Origin: Alteromonas sp047556435
GTDB lineage: Bacteria > Pseudomonadota > Gammaproteobacteria > Enterobacterales > Alteromonadaceae
Direction: 5' to 3'
Length of the DNA: 64,000 nucleotides
Assembly (NCBI RefSeq): GCF_047556435.1
Contig: NZ_CP180210.1
Span: forward strand, 1,736,001-1,800,000
The translations under genes were made by a program, and so were the position numbers. How positions within the stretch are numbered: the stretch's first letter is position 1; the number at the start of each line of letters is the position of its first letter. The notes beneath the pieces were generated by a model. That model worked only from the letters and a program-made list of their open reading frames with translations. It was not told where the DNA came from and made no database searches. Positions 36,457-45,919 of the stretch are shown here, one piece after another.

Positions 36457-37551
36457 ATGAATACGATTCCAGAGGCCTTGCGCAGCCGCTATGCGCAGTT
36501 ACATAAGCGAGCCAGTGCCGTCATACATCGACATAAGCAAGCCAGCATAAAAGACGAACTCGCCAGGCTCAGTAAACTGGCTGAGGCTGATGATGAGCGT
36601 GACACCTACGGAAAGGGTGGGGTAGTGGCACACTTTGAGTCTGAGTTACAAACGCTTTTCGGTATGCCTGCATGTGTGTTTCTGCCCACCGGCACGCTGG
36701 CGCAATGTGTCGCGGTGAAATGCTACAGCGAATACTCGGGGCGCAGCGACGTGGGCTTGCATCCAACGTCGCACCTGCTGCTACACGAGCATAATGCGAT
36801 TGAAGACTTGTGGGGAATCCCGGTTCAGCAATTTGGCCAGGCGCAGCGCGTCACCCAGCCTGAGGATGTCGTCGCGCTGCAACCGAAGACTCTGGCAGCC
36901 ATTATCGTTGAATCGCCTATGCGTGAAATTGGGGGAGCGATGCCATCATTGGACACATTACGCGCGCTACGATACTGGTGCGATGAACACGATGTTGCTA
37001 TGCATCTGGATGGGGCACGTATCTGGCAGACAGTGTCGTACTATGGGGCGGATCTGGCTGCGATAGCCCGATTCTTCGACAGTATTTATGTGAGCTTTTA
37101 TAAAGATCTCGGCGGTACCATTGGGGCAGCATTGCTGGGTTCTGAGACATTGATCAGTGATGCAAAAATCTGGGCCCGACGCGCTGGTGGTAACCCCATT
37201 ACTCTGTATCCTGACGTGCTGGCCGCCAGGGTAGGGCTAAGGCATCACCTGCCGAAAATGAAAGAGTACATTGCCTATACTGAGCTACTCAGTAGTGCGT
37301 TAAGCAAAGCCGGTTTTACGCTTATCCCGGACACCCCCCAGGCAGCCATGTTTCATATTGCGCTGCCTGTATCTTCAGAGATATTGACAGCCCGGCTCTG
37401 TGATTACGCAGAGCAAACCGGAGTTATGGCGCTGCCATTGCCACGCTCTGGAACATCAGACAACTGTATATGTGAGGTGTCTGTGGGTGATAGGGCATTG
37501 CAACATGCGCCGGACTTTTGGGTTAAGCACATTCTGGCGCTACTTCCCTGA
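36457..37551 (+). CDS. Threonine aldolase / beta-eliminating lyase family enzyme
   Basis: A fold-type I pyridoxal-phosphate enzyme of the low-specificity threonine aldolase group. Signs are VFLPTGTLAQCVAVK near residue 75, the Asp region HLDGARIWQTVSYYG near 188 and the Schiff-base Lys in SFYKDLGGTIGAAL near 213. Threonine aldolases are usually about 340 residues; this one is 364, with an N-terminal helical extension. The true substrate (threonine, phenylserine or another beta-hydroxy amino acid) is uncertain. It lies five bases after the zinc-ribbon gene. Confidence 0.82.
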   Translation: MNTIPEALRSRYAQLHKRASAVIHRHKQASIKDELARLSKLAEADDERDTYGKGGVVAHFESELQTLFGMPACVFLPTGTLAQCVAVKCYSEYSGRSDVGLHPTSHLLLHEHNAIEDLWGIPVQQFGQAQRVTQPEDVVALQPKTLAAIIVESPMREIGGAMPSLDTLRALRYWCDEHDVAMHLDGARIWQTVSYYGADLAAIARFFDSIYVSFYKDLGGTIGAALLGSETLISDAKIWARRAGGNPITLYPDVLAARVGLRHHLPKMKEYIAYTELLSSALSKAGFTLIPDTPQAAMFHIALPVSSEILTARLCDYAEQTGVMALPLPRSGTSDNCICEVSVGDRALQHAPDFWVKHILALLP

Positions 37552-37581
37552 ACTATTTGGGTTAAATCAGTCTATCGTCTG

Positions 37582-37598
37582 CTTCACATTGACTTCAC
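37582..37598 (+). promoter_or_regulatory. Direct-repeat operator for an OmpR-type regulator
   Basis: CTTCAC occurs twice with a five-base spacer (an 11-base period), the arrangement bound by tandem dimers of OmpR/PhoB-family regulators such as PmrA and QseB. It sits about 11 bases upstream of a TTAAAT (37610-37615) and 56 bases before the BOF gene. The regulator is encoded two genes downstream, so autoregulation is likely. Confidence 0.5.
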
Positions 37599-37654
37599 GG
37601 TGTCTCTGGTTAAATAGCTCCTGAACTTAATAACCTGAGCTAAGGAGCTTAATA

Positions 37655-38014
37655 ATGAAACATGTATTGCTATGTGCAGCAGTAGTCACCACTGGATTAA
37701 CCTTTGCCGGCGCCTCGCTCGCCCAGTTTACGGGAACTAGCGGGTCTAAATTCACCGATATTGAGTCACTTCTGGGATCCGGCAGCGACGATGATTACGT
37801 ACAACTGGAAGGAAACCTCATCCGCAAAGTCGGTAGTGAAAAATACATATTTACTGATGGGAAGTCTGAAATCCGTGTGGAAATTGAAAGTGAAGATTTC
37901 CCTCAACAGTCGTTTGATGAATCTGCAACAATTCGCATTGCCGGTGAGTTTGAGAAAGACTTTATGGAATCACCTGAAATTGATGTGGATTCGGTAACAA
38001 TTATTTCGCAATAA
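37655..38014 (+). CDS. YgiW/BOF-family exported stress protein
   Basis: A 119-residue protein with a signal peptide (about 1-23, ending GASLAQF) and a bacterial OB-fold domain: YVQLEGNLIRKVGSEKYIFTDGKSEIRVEIE, then IRIAGEFEKDFMESPEIDVDSVTII. The family lies in the periplasm; E. coli YgiW is tied to stress tolerance. AAGGAG precedes the ATG. As in E. coli, where ygiW adjoins qseBC, it precedes a response regulator and a sensor kinase, which argues for a linked role. Confidence 0.9.
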   Translation: MKHVLLCAAVVTTGLTFAGASLAQFTGTSGSKFTDIESLLGSGSDDDYVQLEGNLIRKVGSEKYIFTDGKSEIRVEIESEDFPQQSFDESATIRIAGEFEKDFMESPEIDVDSVTIISQ

Positions 38015-38069
38015 CGTTACTCGTGCCGTAAGCGCTCTGTCCTGAAGGCAGAGCGCGCAAGGATGTACT

Positions 38070-38750
38070 ATGCATATATTGTTGGTTGAAGATGATCCTC
38101 AGGTCCTTGAAACCGTGTGTGATTACCTTTCGCTTAAAGGCCATGAGGTAGACTGTGCGTACAATGGCAGGTCAGCAATTACGCTTCTTGAACAAGCTCG
38201 CTTCGATTTGATTATTCTGGACGTGATGATGCCAAAGCTTTCCGGAACTGAAACCGCAAAAGTTGTACGTCAGCAACTGCACCTGAACACACCGATAATT
38301 TTCTTAACCGCCAGAGACACTCTGGAAGATAAGCTGGAAGGCTTTGCGGTGGGCGGCGATGATTATCTGACAAAACCGTTCGCTCTGCCCGAACTGGAAG
38401 TTCGTATTGATGCCATTCAAAAGCGATGCAACGGCACAACGCAGAACACCGCAATTCAATTGGGCTCATTACGTTACTACGTTGATGAAGAATATGCCGA
38501 AACACAAAGCGAAAGGTTCAGTTTACCCGTAACCCAACATCAGATTCTAAAACTGTTACTCAGCGCATCACCGAACTTTGTTTCAAAGGACGCTCTTATA
38601 AACTCTATCTGGCCCGATAATGTCCCTGACAGTGATGCTTTTCGAAGTCATTTATACAATTTACGTAAAACGCTGAAGAAAAATGTTGCGAATGTGGAGA
38701 TCATCACTGAAGTCGGTCGGGGATACAGAATTGTCGAAAGTTCGGCCTAG
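38070..38750 (+). CDS. OmpR-family response regulator, QseB-like position
   Basis: A receiver domain (about 1-115) has acidic residues in LLVEDDPQ, the phospho-acceptor Asp in LIILDVMMPK (near 51), Thr in FLTARD and Lys in YLTKPFALPEL. A winged-helix DNA-binding domain (about 125-225) has SLPVTQHQILKLLL and TEVGRGYRIV. GGATG precedes the ATG. The gene overlaps the kinase gene by 20 bases, and a BOF gene lies upstream, matching the ygiW-qseB-qseC order. Orthology with QseB is inferred from order, not proven. Confidence 0.92.
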   Translation: MHILLVEDDPQVLETVCDYLSLKGHEVDCAYNGRSAITLLEQARFDLIILDVMMPKLSGTETAKVVRQQLHLNTPIIFLTARDTLEDKLEGFAVGGDDYLTKPFALPELEVRIDAIQKRCNGTTQNTAIQLGSLRYYVDEEYAETQSERFSLPVTQHQILKLLLSASPNFVSKDALINSIWPDNVPDSDAFRSHLYNLRKTLKKNVANVEIITEVGRGYRIVESSA

Positions 38751-39975
38751 TCTAACCAAGCGCCTGTCAATACTGGTTTCTACCGTCAGTATCGTCTTTA
38801 TTTCATTGCTGTTCGGTATTGCCTACGTCGCTGAAGAACAAATGGAATCTATCAGTTTGCGCTATTGGCTGGATGCAGAAGCCCGAATGTACGAGCAGAG
38901 CTTCCGGCGGTTCGGGGAGCAGGGGCAATTGCCGAATCCCTTTCAGTTTGATATTTACTGGAGCAAAAGGCAATTGCCCCGATGGCTGTCCGGATATACT
39001 GAACCTGGGTTCTACGAGCATCAGCTTGGACCTGAAGATAAGCATTTCAAAGTTTCGGTATCTCCGGATGGTGACGGCCTTTACTACCTTATATTTAAAG
39101 ATGATGCAGACGACTTTCTGGACGAGTATGAGAGTCAGCTTCACTTACTTTCTTTCTCCCTCGCACTCCTAGTGAGTATTGGCGTGAGTGCGCTGATGTA
39201 TTACTTGTACAGACAGCTCTCAACGCCTCTCAGGCGTGTGGTGGAAAAGGTACCCCTGGTAGCACCTGATCAGGAAATTTTTTCCGTCGATTCAGAATAT
39301 AGCGAATTGGCGGAAATCGAAGAAGCTTTGTTGGAGGGGAAGCGTCAAATCCAGCAGTATCTTACCCGGGAAAGAGATTTTACGCGTTTCGCTGCACATG
39401 AAATTCGCACGCCATTAATGACGTTGAGGGGGTCTGCGGATCTGCTTGCTCAGCTCGAAACGACATCTCTTCCTGAGCCTGCTGTCAGAGCAGTTAAAAG
39501 GATCCGAACGGCAAGTCAGGATATTGATGAATTGATAAAAACCTTTCTCGTACTGGGAAAGGAGTCACTGTCAGCAGCAGATCTGGAAGCCGTAGATATC
39601 AGCGAAACAGTCAGCCAGCAGTTAACTAAACTAGAGGTACTGACACGTTCACAGAGCGTGGAGGTACGGCTGAATTGCGAGTCTGCGGTAACGTTACGGG
39701 CTCCTAAGGAATTTGTCGTCGTGCTGTGCCGAAATCTGTTGCGTAATGCCTTGGCGTATTCTGACTCACATGTGACTGTGTCTTTAACCAGCAATCAATT
39801 GCGCGTAGTTAATGATATTGATGCAGATGCAGACAAGCAATCAGGATATGGCTACGGACTTATTATCGTAGAGCGTATTTGTGAAAAATTAATGTGGGGC
39901 TATCGACGGGAGCAATCTGAAGAGCAGTTTATTACAGAGATTAGTTTTGTGAAAACCCACCCTTTAGCTAATTGA
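38731..39975 (+). CDS. Sensor histidine kinase with compact ATPase domain
   Basis: Two membrane helices flank a periplasmic region of about 100 residues (helix 1 VSTVSIVFISLLFGIAYVAE, helix 2 LLSFSLALLVSIGVSALMYYLY). The H box is FAAHEIRTPLMTLRGSADLL and the N box RNLLRNALAYS. The expected DxGxG G1 box is not seen as such: a short NDIDADAD segment leads directly to GYGYGLIIVERICEKL, so the ATP lid is very short. The start is taken as TTG at 38731, which has GGGGA seven bases upstream; no in-frame ATG lies nearby. It overlaps its cognate regulator gene. Confidence 0.85.
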   Translation: MSKVRPSLTKRLSILVSTVSIVFISLLFGIAYVAEEQMESISLRYWLDAEARMYEQSFRRFGEQGQLPNPFQFDIYWSKRQLPRWLSGYTEPGFYEHQLGPEDKHFKVSVSPDGDGLYYLIFKDDADDFLDEYESQLHLLSFSLALLVSIGVSALMYYLYRQLSTPLRRVVEKVPLVAPDQEIFSVDSEYSELAEIEEALLEGKRQIQQYLTRERDFTRFAAHEIRTPLMTLRGSADLLAQLETTSLPEPAVRAVKRIRTASQDIDELIKTFLVLGKESLSAADLEAVDISETVSQQLTKLEVLTRSQSVEVRLNCESAVTLRAPKEFVVVLCRNLLRNALAYSDSHVTVSLTSNQLRVVNDIDADADKQSGYGYGLIIVERICEKLMWGYRREQSEEQFITEISFVKTHPLAN

Positions 39976-40025
39976 CAGCAACACGCTGCGCGCGATTACC
40001 GGGCGCAGCGTCCTGTCATGCGGTA

Positions 40026-40727
40026 TTAAAAGGCAAACGTGCGACTTACTGCCAGCACGATCCTTTCATCGGCGGTATCAATGTCCAGCGTAGTGTTTTC
40101 TGCTGCCACTTCAATATCAAACCCCATCCAGCTGGTCAGCCAGGCAACTTTATAGTGCTGGTATGAGGTATCGTCCACGTCCCACATATACTTGTCGCCG
40201 TCCAGCGAGTTAGAGCTGTCTGCGCTAAAGCGTAATGCATGGTTTTCCGCCAGCGAGATGGTATGCGCGACTTCCACAATGGTATGACCGGCACCGGTAC
40301 CAAAATAATCCCACGCGTACCAGAAGTTCATCTCGGAGGTTCCCTGGGCCCACGAATAAGCAAATTTGCTATAGGCTTCGCCATAATTTAATGCGCTGCT
40401 GTCGTTGCCGCCATGATAACTGTAGTAGGCTATCCCGTAGTCCAGACTGAGACTGTCTGAGAGCTGCACGAAGTGGCCGATATAGCCATCCAGTTCCTGA
40501 TCTGCATCGTCGCCGTAATCGACATTGGAGGTCCACATACCTGCGTAAACGCCGTTTTCAGCGGCATAATCCAGCGACGCCTGAAATGCGGGATCGTTGT
40601 TGGTCTGGCTGACACCATTAAACATATAATCCGTTGCGCCTGTGACGGTCACTGACCAGTCAGCGTTAGCAACGGGGGTTGCGCCTAGCAGCACCAGGGC
40701 TGCACCGTATGCATAGTGTTTCTTCAT
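40026..40727 (-). CDS. TorF-family outer-membrane beta-barrel protein
   Basis: A signal peptide (about 1-22, ending PVANA) precedes a beta-barrel of about 210 residues ending in the outer-membrane Phe motif (AVSRTFAF). The opening WSVTVTGATDYMFNGVSQTNNDPAFQASLDY is typical of the TorF/Gcw_chp putative porins. The ATG at 40727 is favoured over the one three bases earlier, because the AGGAG site is too close to the first. The gene is alone and followed on the minus side by the two-component block. Transport specificity is unknown. Confidence 0.82.
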   Translation of the reverse strand: MKKHYAYGAALVLLGATPVANADWSVTVTGATDYMFNGVSQTNNDPAFQASLDYAAENGVYAGMWTSNVDYGDDADQELDGYIGHFVQLSDSLSLDYGIAYYSYHGGNDSSALNYGEAYSKFAYSWAQGTSEMNFWYAWDYFGTGAGHTIVEVAHTISLAENHALRFSADSSNSLDGDKYMWDVDDTSYQHYKVAWLTSWMGFDIEVAAENTTLDIDTADERIVLAVSRTFAF

Positions 40728-40896
40728 CATGGCTCCTAGTGCATGCTATACATGTCATTATCGTCGTAAAGATTGTTCTGCATTGCGTTTTTCGTCATAC
40801 CTTGTGCCTGTCGTTTGCTGTCTAAACTATAGCTCACAGCGTGAAGAAGCGGACATCGCCCGCATTTTCTTCTCTTAAGGGCATTCACTGAACACC

Positions 40897-42561
40897 TTAA
40901 ATTATTTCGGAGCGCTGCTGTTCCTGCCACTGCGCGTCAATAGCCACCTTAACGTTTGCCTCTGTTAACGCTGGCTTTCCTAAGATCATGTCGGCTGCTT
41001 TTTCTGCCACCATGATGGTCGGGGCATTGAGATTGCCGTTAGGGATAGTCGGAAAAATTGAAGAGTCGACAACATGCAGGTTTTCAATACCTCTCACCCG
41101 GGTCTCAGAGTCGACGACTGCCATGTCATCTTCCCCCATTTTACAAGTACAGGAAGGGTGATACGCACTTTCGACAGCTTCGCGAACAAAGGCATCAATT
41201 TCTTCATCAGACTGCACGCTTTCACCGGGTTGTATTTCTTCACCACGATAGTCGTCGAAGGCGGATTGATGAATAATCTCCCTTGTCAGGCGTACGCAGG
41301 CACGAAACCCTTCAATATCATCTTCATGCTGCAAGTAATTAAACAGGATTGACGGCGCCTGGCTGGGATCGGATGAGGTAATTTTCACCCGTCCACGGCT
41401 TTTCGGTTTGTTGTGCCCGATATGAACCTGAAAACCATGGCCTTTCACAGCGCTTTTGCCGTCGTAGCGGATGGCTGCCGGTAAGAAGTGGTACTGTAGG
41501 TCAGGCCATTTTACGCCTTCTTTGGAGCGGATAAAGGCGCAGGATTCAAAGTGGTTACTTGCACCCAGTCCATCTTTAAACAACAGCCAGCGGGCGCCTA
41601 TCAGTCCTTTCGAAAAGATATCCAGTTTGCCATTAATAGTGATGGGCTTTTTACAGCGGAACTGAAAATAAAACTCCAGGTGATCCTGCAGGTTTTGGCC
41701 TACGCCGGGTAAATGATGTTTGGGCTCAACGCCAACCTCGCGTAAATGGTTTTCATCACCGATTCCGGAGAGTTGCAGCAATTGAGGCGAGCCAATTGAG
41801 CCAGCACTTAGGATCACTTTTTTCGTGGCCTTTGCTTCGTGAAGCTGGTCCTTCTGGCGATACTGTACACCTACCGCTTTTTTGCCCTCAAGCAGCACTT
41901 TTTCTACCACCACATGCGTAAGAATAGTCAGATTGCTGCGGTCTTTTATCGGATCAAGGTAGGCGCGGGACGCGGAGCATCGCTTGCCGCCTTTTACCGT
42001 CATATGCATAGGGCCAAAGCCTTCCTGCTGTTTGGCATTGTAATCGTCGGTGATGGGGTACCCGGCTTGCTTTCCCGCATCAATAAAAGCGCGGTAAAGC
42101 GGGTTTTCCATTTCATTCCCGTTATTAACGCCCAGCGGACCGTCATCACCACGATAAGTATTGCCGCCCAGGTACCAGCTTTCTGCGCGTTTGAAGTAGG
42201 GCAGGCAATGCTGATATCCCCAATTCTTCGCGCCAGACTCTTCCCATTCGTCAAAGTCACAGGCATGGCCGCGTACGTACACCATACCGTTTATTGATGA
42301 TGAGCCGCCAAGTACCTTTCCGCGAGGACAATGCATTTTACGGTTATCCAGGTACGGCTCTTCTTCGGTGTAAAACTGCCACGCGTATTTGTCGGTGTTC
42401 ATAGGGATGGAGAGGGCGGTAGGCATTTGAATAAAAATGCTTTTATCGCTTCCCCCGGTCTCAAGTAACAACACCTGATTGTCACTGTCTTCACTCAGGC
42501 GATTTGCCAGTACACACCCTGCTGAGCCAGCCCCGACGATAATGTAATCAAAACTCTTCAT
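40897..42561 (-). CDS. betA: Choline dehydrogenase
   Basis: A 554-residue GMC flavoenzyme that oxidises choline to betaine aldehyde. The FAD-binding motif YIIVGAGSAGCVLANRLSED is at the N-terminus, the second GMC signature is KVLGGSSSINGMVYVRG, and the catalytic His region is SAYHPSCTCKMGEDDMAVVD. The ATG at 42561 has AAGGAG upstream. It lies ten bases after betB. No BetI repressor or choline transporter gene is in the immediate region. Confidence 0.95.
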   Translation of the reverse strand: MKSFDYIIVGAGSAGCVLANRLSEDSDNQVLLLETGGSDKSIFIQMPTALSIPMNTDKYAWQFYTEEEPYLDNRKMHCPRGKVLGGSSSINGMVYVRGHACDFDEWEESGAKNWGYQHCLPYFKRAESWYLGGNTYRGDDGPLGVNNGNEMENPLYRAFIDAGKQAGYPITDDYNAKQQEGFGPMHMTVKGGKRCSASRAYLDPIKDRSNLTILTHVVVEKVLLEGKKAVGVQYRQKDQLHEAKATKKVILSAGSIGSPQLLQLSGIGDENHLREVGVEPKHHLPGVGQNLQDHLEFYFQFRCKKPITINGKLDIFSKGLIGARWLLFKDGLGASNHFESCAFIRSKEGVKWPDLQYHFLPAAIRYDGKSAVKGHGFQVHIGHNKPKSRGRVKITSSDPSQAPSILFNYLQHEDDIEGFRACVRLTREIIHQSAFDDYRGEEIQPGESVQSDEEIDAFVREAVESAYHPSCTCKMGEDDMAVVDSETRVRGIENLHVVDSSIFPTIPNGNLNAPTIMVAEKAADMILGKPALTEANVKVAIDAQWQEQQRSEII

Positions 42562-42571
42562 GGCGTTCTCC

Positions 42572-44035
42572 TTAAAATGGGCTTTCCAGTTTTTGCATAC
42601 CGACATAAACCGATTTGGTCTGGGTGTACTGATCCAGTGTCTCTATACCATTTTCACGCCCGACGCCGGAAAGCTTATAGCCTCCAACCGGCATTTCTGC
42701 GGGGGAGGCCCCGTAGCTGTTCACCCAGCAGATCCCAGCCTGAAGCTGATGGATCACCCGGTGTGCCCGGCGGATATCTTTGGTCATTACGCCAGCAGCC
42801 AGCCCCACTGGCGTAGCGTTAGCACGGCGAATGGCTTCGTCTTCATCACTAAACGTCAACACGCTCATTACGGGGCCGAATATTTCCTCGCGACAAATGG
42901 TCATGTCGTCAGTGCAGTCTGTGAATATCGTGGGCTCGACGAAATAGCCGTCAGGCGCGGTTTCTGGAGACAAGCGATTTCCTCCGGCAGCCAACGTGGC
43001 ACCTTCTTGCTTGCCTTTTTCGATGTAGTCCATCACCAGCTGCAGGTGTTGCTCAGAAATCAGAGCCCCCAGATTGGTCTTCATATCTGTCGGATCGCCG
43101 GCAATAATGTTCTCGCGGGTGCGTTTAAGCAGGCTATCCATAAAGGTGTCATAAATATCCTCATGCACAAACACGCGGGTACAGTTGGTGCACACCTCAC
43201 CCTGTGTATAAAAGTTACCCAGCATGGCTGCAGATACGGCTTCCTCAATATCGGCATCGTCAAATACCAGCAGCGGTGATTTCCCGCCCAGCTCCATGGT
43301 GACTTCTTTGAGCGTACTGGCGGCACTTTCCATTACTTTTTTGCCAGTGCCGACCTCGCCAGTGAAAGACACTTTCTCTATCTCCGGATGAGAGGTGAGC
43401 CATTGACCGGTATCGGCTTCACCGTGAACCACATTGAACACACCACGCGGAATACCAGCTTTGATAAATATTTTGGCCAGCTCTACGGCGCCGCAGGGCG
43501 TTTCTTCTGAGGGTTTAAAAATCATGACATTGCCCGCAGCTAGTGCCGGTGCGGATTTCCAGCATGCGATCTGCAGAGGGTAATTCCATGCTCCTATTCC
43601 TGCACAAATTCCCAGCGGCTCCTTACGGGTGTAATAGAAATCACCATCAACACTTTGCTGCTGCCCCACTTGTGTCGGTGCCAGTGAAGCGAAAAATTCA
43701 ATAACATCAGCGCCGGTTGCGACATCAACTTCGATGGCCTCCTGAAGTGGCTTGCCAGTATCAAGCACTTCTACCATGGCTAACTCATCGTTGTGTTCTC
43801 GTAGCAGAGCAACAGCTTTGTGTAATATCCTTGCGCGTTCTTTGGCTGGTGTCTCGGACCAAACCCGAAATGCGTTTTTTGCGCTTTCAAGCACTTCTTC
43901 TCTGATGTAGTCATCGGCAACTTCCACTTCGTACAACACCTTGCCAGTGGCTGGGTTTGTCACTGAAAATGTGTCTCCTGAGCGGTTCGGGAGTTCCTCT
44001 CCATTGACGATATTTAAGACCCTTTTTACTGACAT
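42572..44035 (-). CDS. betB: Betaine aldehyde dehydrogenase
   Basis: An NAD(P)-dependent aldehyde dehydrogenase that makes glycine betaine. From the ATG at 44035 (GGAGG upstream) it is 487 residues. The catalytic Glu is in TMELGGKSPLLVFDD, the Cys in GEVCTNCTRVFV, and the cofactor loop in KVSFTGEVGTGKKV. The product of betA is its substrate; together they supply an osmoprotectant, apt for a marine organism. A 19-base palindrome lies upstream and may be an operator. Confidence 0.95.
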   Translation of the reverse strand: MSVKRVLNIVNGEELPNRSGDTFSVTNPATGKVLYEVEVADDYIREEVLESAKNAFRVWSETPAKERARILHKAVALLREHNDELAMVEVLDTGKPLQEAIEVDVATGADVIEFFASLAPTQVGQQQSVDGDFYYTRKEPLGICAGIGAWNYPLQIACWKSAPALAAGNVMIFKPSEETPCGAVELAKIFIKAGIPRGVFNVVHGEADTGQWLTSHPEIEKVSFTGEVGTGKKVMESAASTLKEVTMELGGKSPLLVFDDADIEEAVSAAMLGNFYTQGEVCTNCTRVFVHEDIYDTFMDSLLKRTRENIIAGDPTDMKTNLGALISEQHLQLVMDYIEKGKQEGATLAAGGNRLSPETAPDGYFVEPTIFTDCTDDMTICREEIFGPVMSVLTFSDEDEAIRRANATPVGLAAGVMTKDIRRAHRVIHQLQAGICWVNSYGASPAEMPVGGYKLSGVGRENGIETLDQYTQTKSVYVGMQKLESPF

Positions 44036-44101
44036 TATGCGCCTCCAAAATGGTTGACTTATCTGGTGCAATAGCGAATTAGTTTTCGCTGTATTCACAC
44101 C

Positions 44102-44120
44102 ATCAATGGATAATATTGAT
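44102..44120. promoter_or_regulatory. Palindrome upstream of betBA
   Basis: ATCAAT and ATTGAT are separated by seven bases, 66 bases before the betB start. This has the size of a dimeric regulator site and could control betBA. The rest of the stretch to 44359 shows no other feature that I can support. Confidence 0.4.
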
Positions 44121-44359
44121 ATTCATACTTAACGGGACAGAAAATGGACTGCTTTGGGTTAATATTTTGTAATTCTCCAGGTAAGCGTCTTGGAGACAGC
44201 GCGGTAGCAAAAAACACCGATAGTGGGGCTAGCTGTTGGAAAAGCACGCAGGTATCTGAAGTTATACTAATTAACAGTTGCTAAGCGGGAAGCCCCGTGG
44301 TTTTATAACCCTTACACCACTACGACATTAGCTTGCTTGTTTGAGAGGTAATGCATGCT

Positions 44360-45670
44360 ATGACCCGATTGCACCAGACACTGGCGACAATCCCGAATCG
44401 ATACGCGTTTATTGACACCGTCGATAAATCTGCGATGCAGCATTCACACCTGTCATTGCTGCTCATCGATGTTGTCCGCTTCTCTGATGTGACATCCAGC
44501 CTCGGCTTTCAGGTGGGCGACCGATTCCTGCTTGAAATTGCCAATCGTATCATCAGGTTGTTTCCACACTCTGCGCATTTTGGCAGGATCAGTGGCGATG
44601 TGTTTGGATTAATTCTGCCAGGAAAGCACTCTTCATCTCAGCTACAGAATCTGTTCGAGCATCTGATTGAGCACTTTAAAACGCCAATGCACTATGAAAA
44701 TCATGCATTTATTGCCGATTTTAATGTAGGAGGGGTGTATGGCGAGTGCGATGTATTTAGCATAACGCGTTTCGTTTCACGAGCGGAAGCAGCGTTAAAA
44801 CATGCCAAAGAAAACAAATACGAAAACTTTTTTCTGCTTGGCATGGAAGACAAAGCTGAGACAGGCAGAAGTCTGGCTCTGAAAGCCGACTTAAAGCGTG
44901 CGCTGTCACAAAACGAGCTGGAGTTATATTTTCAGCCTCAGGTAGATCTGCAATCACTTAAGATTGTAGGGGCTGAGTGCTTGCTGCGATGGAATCATCC
45001 TCTGGACGGGGTACTTTTTCCGGGCCCGCTTATTGAAGCGGCTGAGTCCTACAATATGATGAATGAGCTGGCATACTGGACATTTGAGCAGGCTTTTCGG
45101 AGCATGGTCCAGTTAGATGCTAACGGCTTTAAGCTCACATTGTCCGTGAACATTTCGCCAACACAGTTGTATGACAGCAAGCTGATACCGACATTGAAAT
45201 TACTCAGTCAAAGCTACGATATCGCCTTGTCTCGTATTGAACTGGAACTGACCGAAGATGTGGCATTATCCAATTCGCTGATGGCAAAAAAGCAGTTATC
45301 TGAGCTCCGTGCACTTGGGGTTGAAATTTCGGTGGATGATTTTGGTAAAGGCTACTCCAATCTTGCCTACATCCGCGAACTGGATATTAACGCACTCAAA
45401 ATTGATAAAGTGTTTGTGATGGAGTTAACCGGCAACGAGGTAAACCGGGCGATTATAGAAGCGGCGAGGATCATTGGCCATTCGAAAGGCTGTGAGGTTA
45501 TTGCTGAAGGTATCGAAACACTGGAACAACTGCATATCTTGCGTGAATTGGGCATCAATATCGGTCAGGGCTATTTGTTTTCCCGCGCAATTCCGCTGCA
45601 TGAATTTCAAACTCTGGCAAGTCAGGAGATTATTGTGGGTGACTCCCCACTTCGAAAGGCCACAGGCTAA
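44360..45670 (+). CDS. GGDEF-EAL protein with degenerate GGDEF motif
   Basis: An N-terminal GGDEF domain (about 1-165) carries SGDVF in place of GGDEF (RISGDVFGLILPG), so cyclase activity is unlikely. The EAL domain (about 180-425) keeps metal and catalytic residues: ECLLRW in the EAL position, NISPTQL, ELTEDVAL, DDFGKGYSNLAYI, KIDKVFV and EGIETLEQL. Net activity should be c-di-GMP phosphodiesterase. There is no membrane segment or sensor domain. The ATG at 44360 has GAGAGG 11 bases upstream; another ATG at 44351 is too close to that site. A 250-bp gene-free stretch separates it from astE. Confidence 0.88.
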   Translation: MTRLHQTLATIPNRYAFIDTVDKSAMQHSHLSLLLIDVVRFSDVTSSLGFQVGDRFLLEIANRIIRLFPHSAHFGRISGDVFGLILPGKHSSSQLQNLFEHLIEHFKTPMHYENHAFIADFNVGGVYGECDVFSITRFVSRAEAALKHAKENKYENFFLLGMEDKAETGRSLALKADLKRALSQNELELYFQPQVDLQSLKIVGAECLLRWNHPLDGVLFPGPLIEAAESYNMMNELAYWTFEQAFRSMVQLDANGFKLTLSVNISPTQLYDSKLIPTLKLLSQSYDIALSRIELELTEDVALSNSLMAKKQLSELRALGVEISVDDFGKGYSNLAYIRELDINALKIDKVFVMELTGNEVNRAIIEAARIIGHSKGCEVIAEGIETLEQLHILRELGINIGQGYLFSRAIPLHEFQTLASQEIIVGDSPLRKATG

Positions 45671-45919
45671 GATAACCAGGCTCATCTGCACTCTCTGATA
45701 CTCCCGGATAACCGCTTCCCACATCGCGTTAGTACTCTGCCAGTTCTGTTCTCACCGGTTGTTACCCAATGATGGATATTCCCTGTACTACCAGTTGTTA
45801 GGCTTCTGATATCACTGCTACGGATGGTTCCGCCACGATGTATCATGCTCTGGTGGAAATTTTTCTTTTAGCCGGTAGACTTGTGGCCAATACTTTGGTT
45901 ACTACAGGTGATGTAATAC

